DNA from: Sphingomonas sp.
GTDB lineage: Bacteria > Pseudomonadota > Alphaproteobacteria > Sphingomonadales > Sphingomonadaceae
Direction: 5' to 3'
Length of the DNA stretch: 5,862 nucleotides
Assembly (NCBI GenBank): GCA_019747165.1
Contig: JAIERC010000395.1
Span: 1 to 5,862, forward strand
How positions within the stretch are numbered: position 1 is the stretch's first letter; each line of letters opens with the position of its first letter. Below are positions 5,374-5,862 of the stretch, piece after piece. Under the pieces are notes generated by a model. The model did no database searches and was not told where the DNA came from. It saw only the letters and a program-made list of their open reading frames with translations. A program made the position numbers and the translations under genes.

Positions 5374-5810
5374 TGGCGATCAACTTGCCCTCGCAGCGGT
5401 CGCGTGGTCGTCGGGCGCCAATGGCGGAAATCAACGTCACGCCGATGGTCGATGTCATGCTGGTGCTGTTGATCATTTTCATGGTCACAGCGCCGCTGCT
5501 CACGGCGGGGGTGCCGGTCAATTTGCCCGACAGCAGTGCCAAGCCGCTCGATCAGGACCAAAAGCCAGTACAGATCGCGCTCGACGAGCAGGGTCGGTTG
5601 TTCGTCAACGATGACGAAGTGACCGAGACGATCTTGCCCGATGTGCTCGGCCAGATTGCCGCCAAATCGCCGAGCGGAAAACCGCCCGAAATTTATCTGC
5701 GCGCTGATCGTGGCCTTGCTTATGGCAAGGTGATGCGGGTGATGGGCGAACTCAACCGCGCCGGGCTGAACCGTGTCGCGCTGGTGACCGTGGGCAAGGA
5801 GAAGCCGTGA
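5373..5810 (+). CDS. tolR: Tol-Pal system protein TolR (ExbD/TolR family)
   Basis: TolR is a single-pass inner-membrane protein that works with TolQ as the proton-driven motor energising TolA, for outer-membrane constriction and integrity. The 145 residues are of normal length. A short basic cytoplasmic N-terminus (QRSRGRR, 8-14) precedes the family motif AEINVTPMVDVMLVLLIIFM (18-37). The proton-carrying Asp is D27, equivalent to E. coli D23, at the start of the only membrane helix (about 25-43). The periplasmic domain runs from 50 to the end: PVQIALDEQGRLFVND, then PPEIYLRADRGLAYGKVMRVMGELNRAGL, then RVALVT, as expected for the ExbD/TolR fold. The ATG at 5373 shares its A with the TGA of the preceding gene, so translation is coupled to the TolQ part. 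It looks intact, in contrast to its TolQ partner. Confidence 0.96.
   Translation: MAINLPSQRSRGRRAPMAEINVTPMVDVMLVLLIIFMVTAPLLTAGVPVNLPDSSAKPLDQDQKPVQIALDEQGRLFVNDDEVTETILPDVLGQIAAKSPSGKPPEIYLRADRGLAYGKVMRVMGELNRAGLNRVALVTVGKEKP
5796..5801 (+). promoter_or_regulatory. Shine-Dalgarno site inside the tolR 3' end, for the next Tol gene
   Basis: AAGGAG lies within the last tolR codons. It is five bases before a GTG at 5807, which opens only an 11-codon frame, and 13 bases before a GTG at 5815. It supports a downstream gene but does not settle its start. Confidence 0.4.
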
Positions 5811-5852
5811 CGCCGTGCACGCTTCTTCCTGGTATCGGGTGAGCGACCGGCG

Positions 5853-5862
5853 ATGGACCGTT
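5853..5862 (+). CDS. tolA: Probable start of tolA, cut by the window end
   Basis: Only ten bases are visible: ATG GAC CGT T, giving Met-Asp-Arg. The call rests on position, since tolA follows tolR in the conserved Tol-Pal order, and on the short Met-x-Arg beginnings I recall for sphingomonad TolA. GGTGAG (5838-5843) sits nine bases upstream as a weak ribosome site. A competing frame from GTG 5815 or GTG 5839 (ending VSDRRWTV at the window edge) cannot be excluded. TolA would be the membrane-anchored periplasmic rod linking TolQR to TolB-Pal. Confidence 0.3.

Overview
The window looks like chromosome from an alphaproteobacterium of the sphingomonad group (Sphingomonadaceae-like). The evidence is high GC, dense gene packing with 1-10 bp overlaps, and the wording of the RuvB, TolQ and TolR proteins. 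The genus cannot be fixed from the sequence alone. No RNA genes, insertion sequences or CRISPR arrays were seen.

Left part, plus strand: the 3' end of a VOC/glyoxalase-fold gene (1-149) overlaps the start of ruvB (146-1171), the Holliday-junction branch-migration ATPase. RuvB meets a convergent gene tail to tail. The two stop codons lie in one perfect 10-bp palindrome (1162-1171), so both proteins end in Gln-Ala.

Middle part, minus strand (4316 down to 1162): five tightly spaced genes read in this order. First comes a four-helix membrane protein of unknown function, then a 70-residue Cro/C1-type HTH regulator, then an 80-residue two-helix membrane protein. These are followed by an ABC ATPase and a 482-residue ABC-2-type permease whose two halves resemble each other. 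The first three genes overlap one another by 8 and 4 bp, and the two ABC genes overlap by 4 bp. A 48-bp gap separates the two groups. In front of the first gene are two abutting 18-bp palindromes of the form TGTAAC-N6-GTTACA. They cover a plausible promoter and are probably operators for the HTH protein. The block sits between ruvB and ybgC, which are close neighbours in many alphaproteobacteria, so it looks like a regulated membrane/exporter cassette placed in a conserved locus.

Right part, plus strand: the Tol-Pal operon begins at 4417. ybgC and tolQ are not separate here. One uninterrupted frame (4417-5373) carries about 114 residues of YbgC thioesterase joined directly to TolQ from the middle of its first membrane helix. 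It lacks the YbgC C-terminus and the TolQ N-terminus. The likeliest explanation is an in-frame deletion, either real or an assembly error. A normal tolR follows (5373-5810). The window ends at what is probably the start of tolA. The YbgC-TolQ joint and the tandem operators are the two most noteworthy features.
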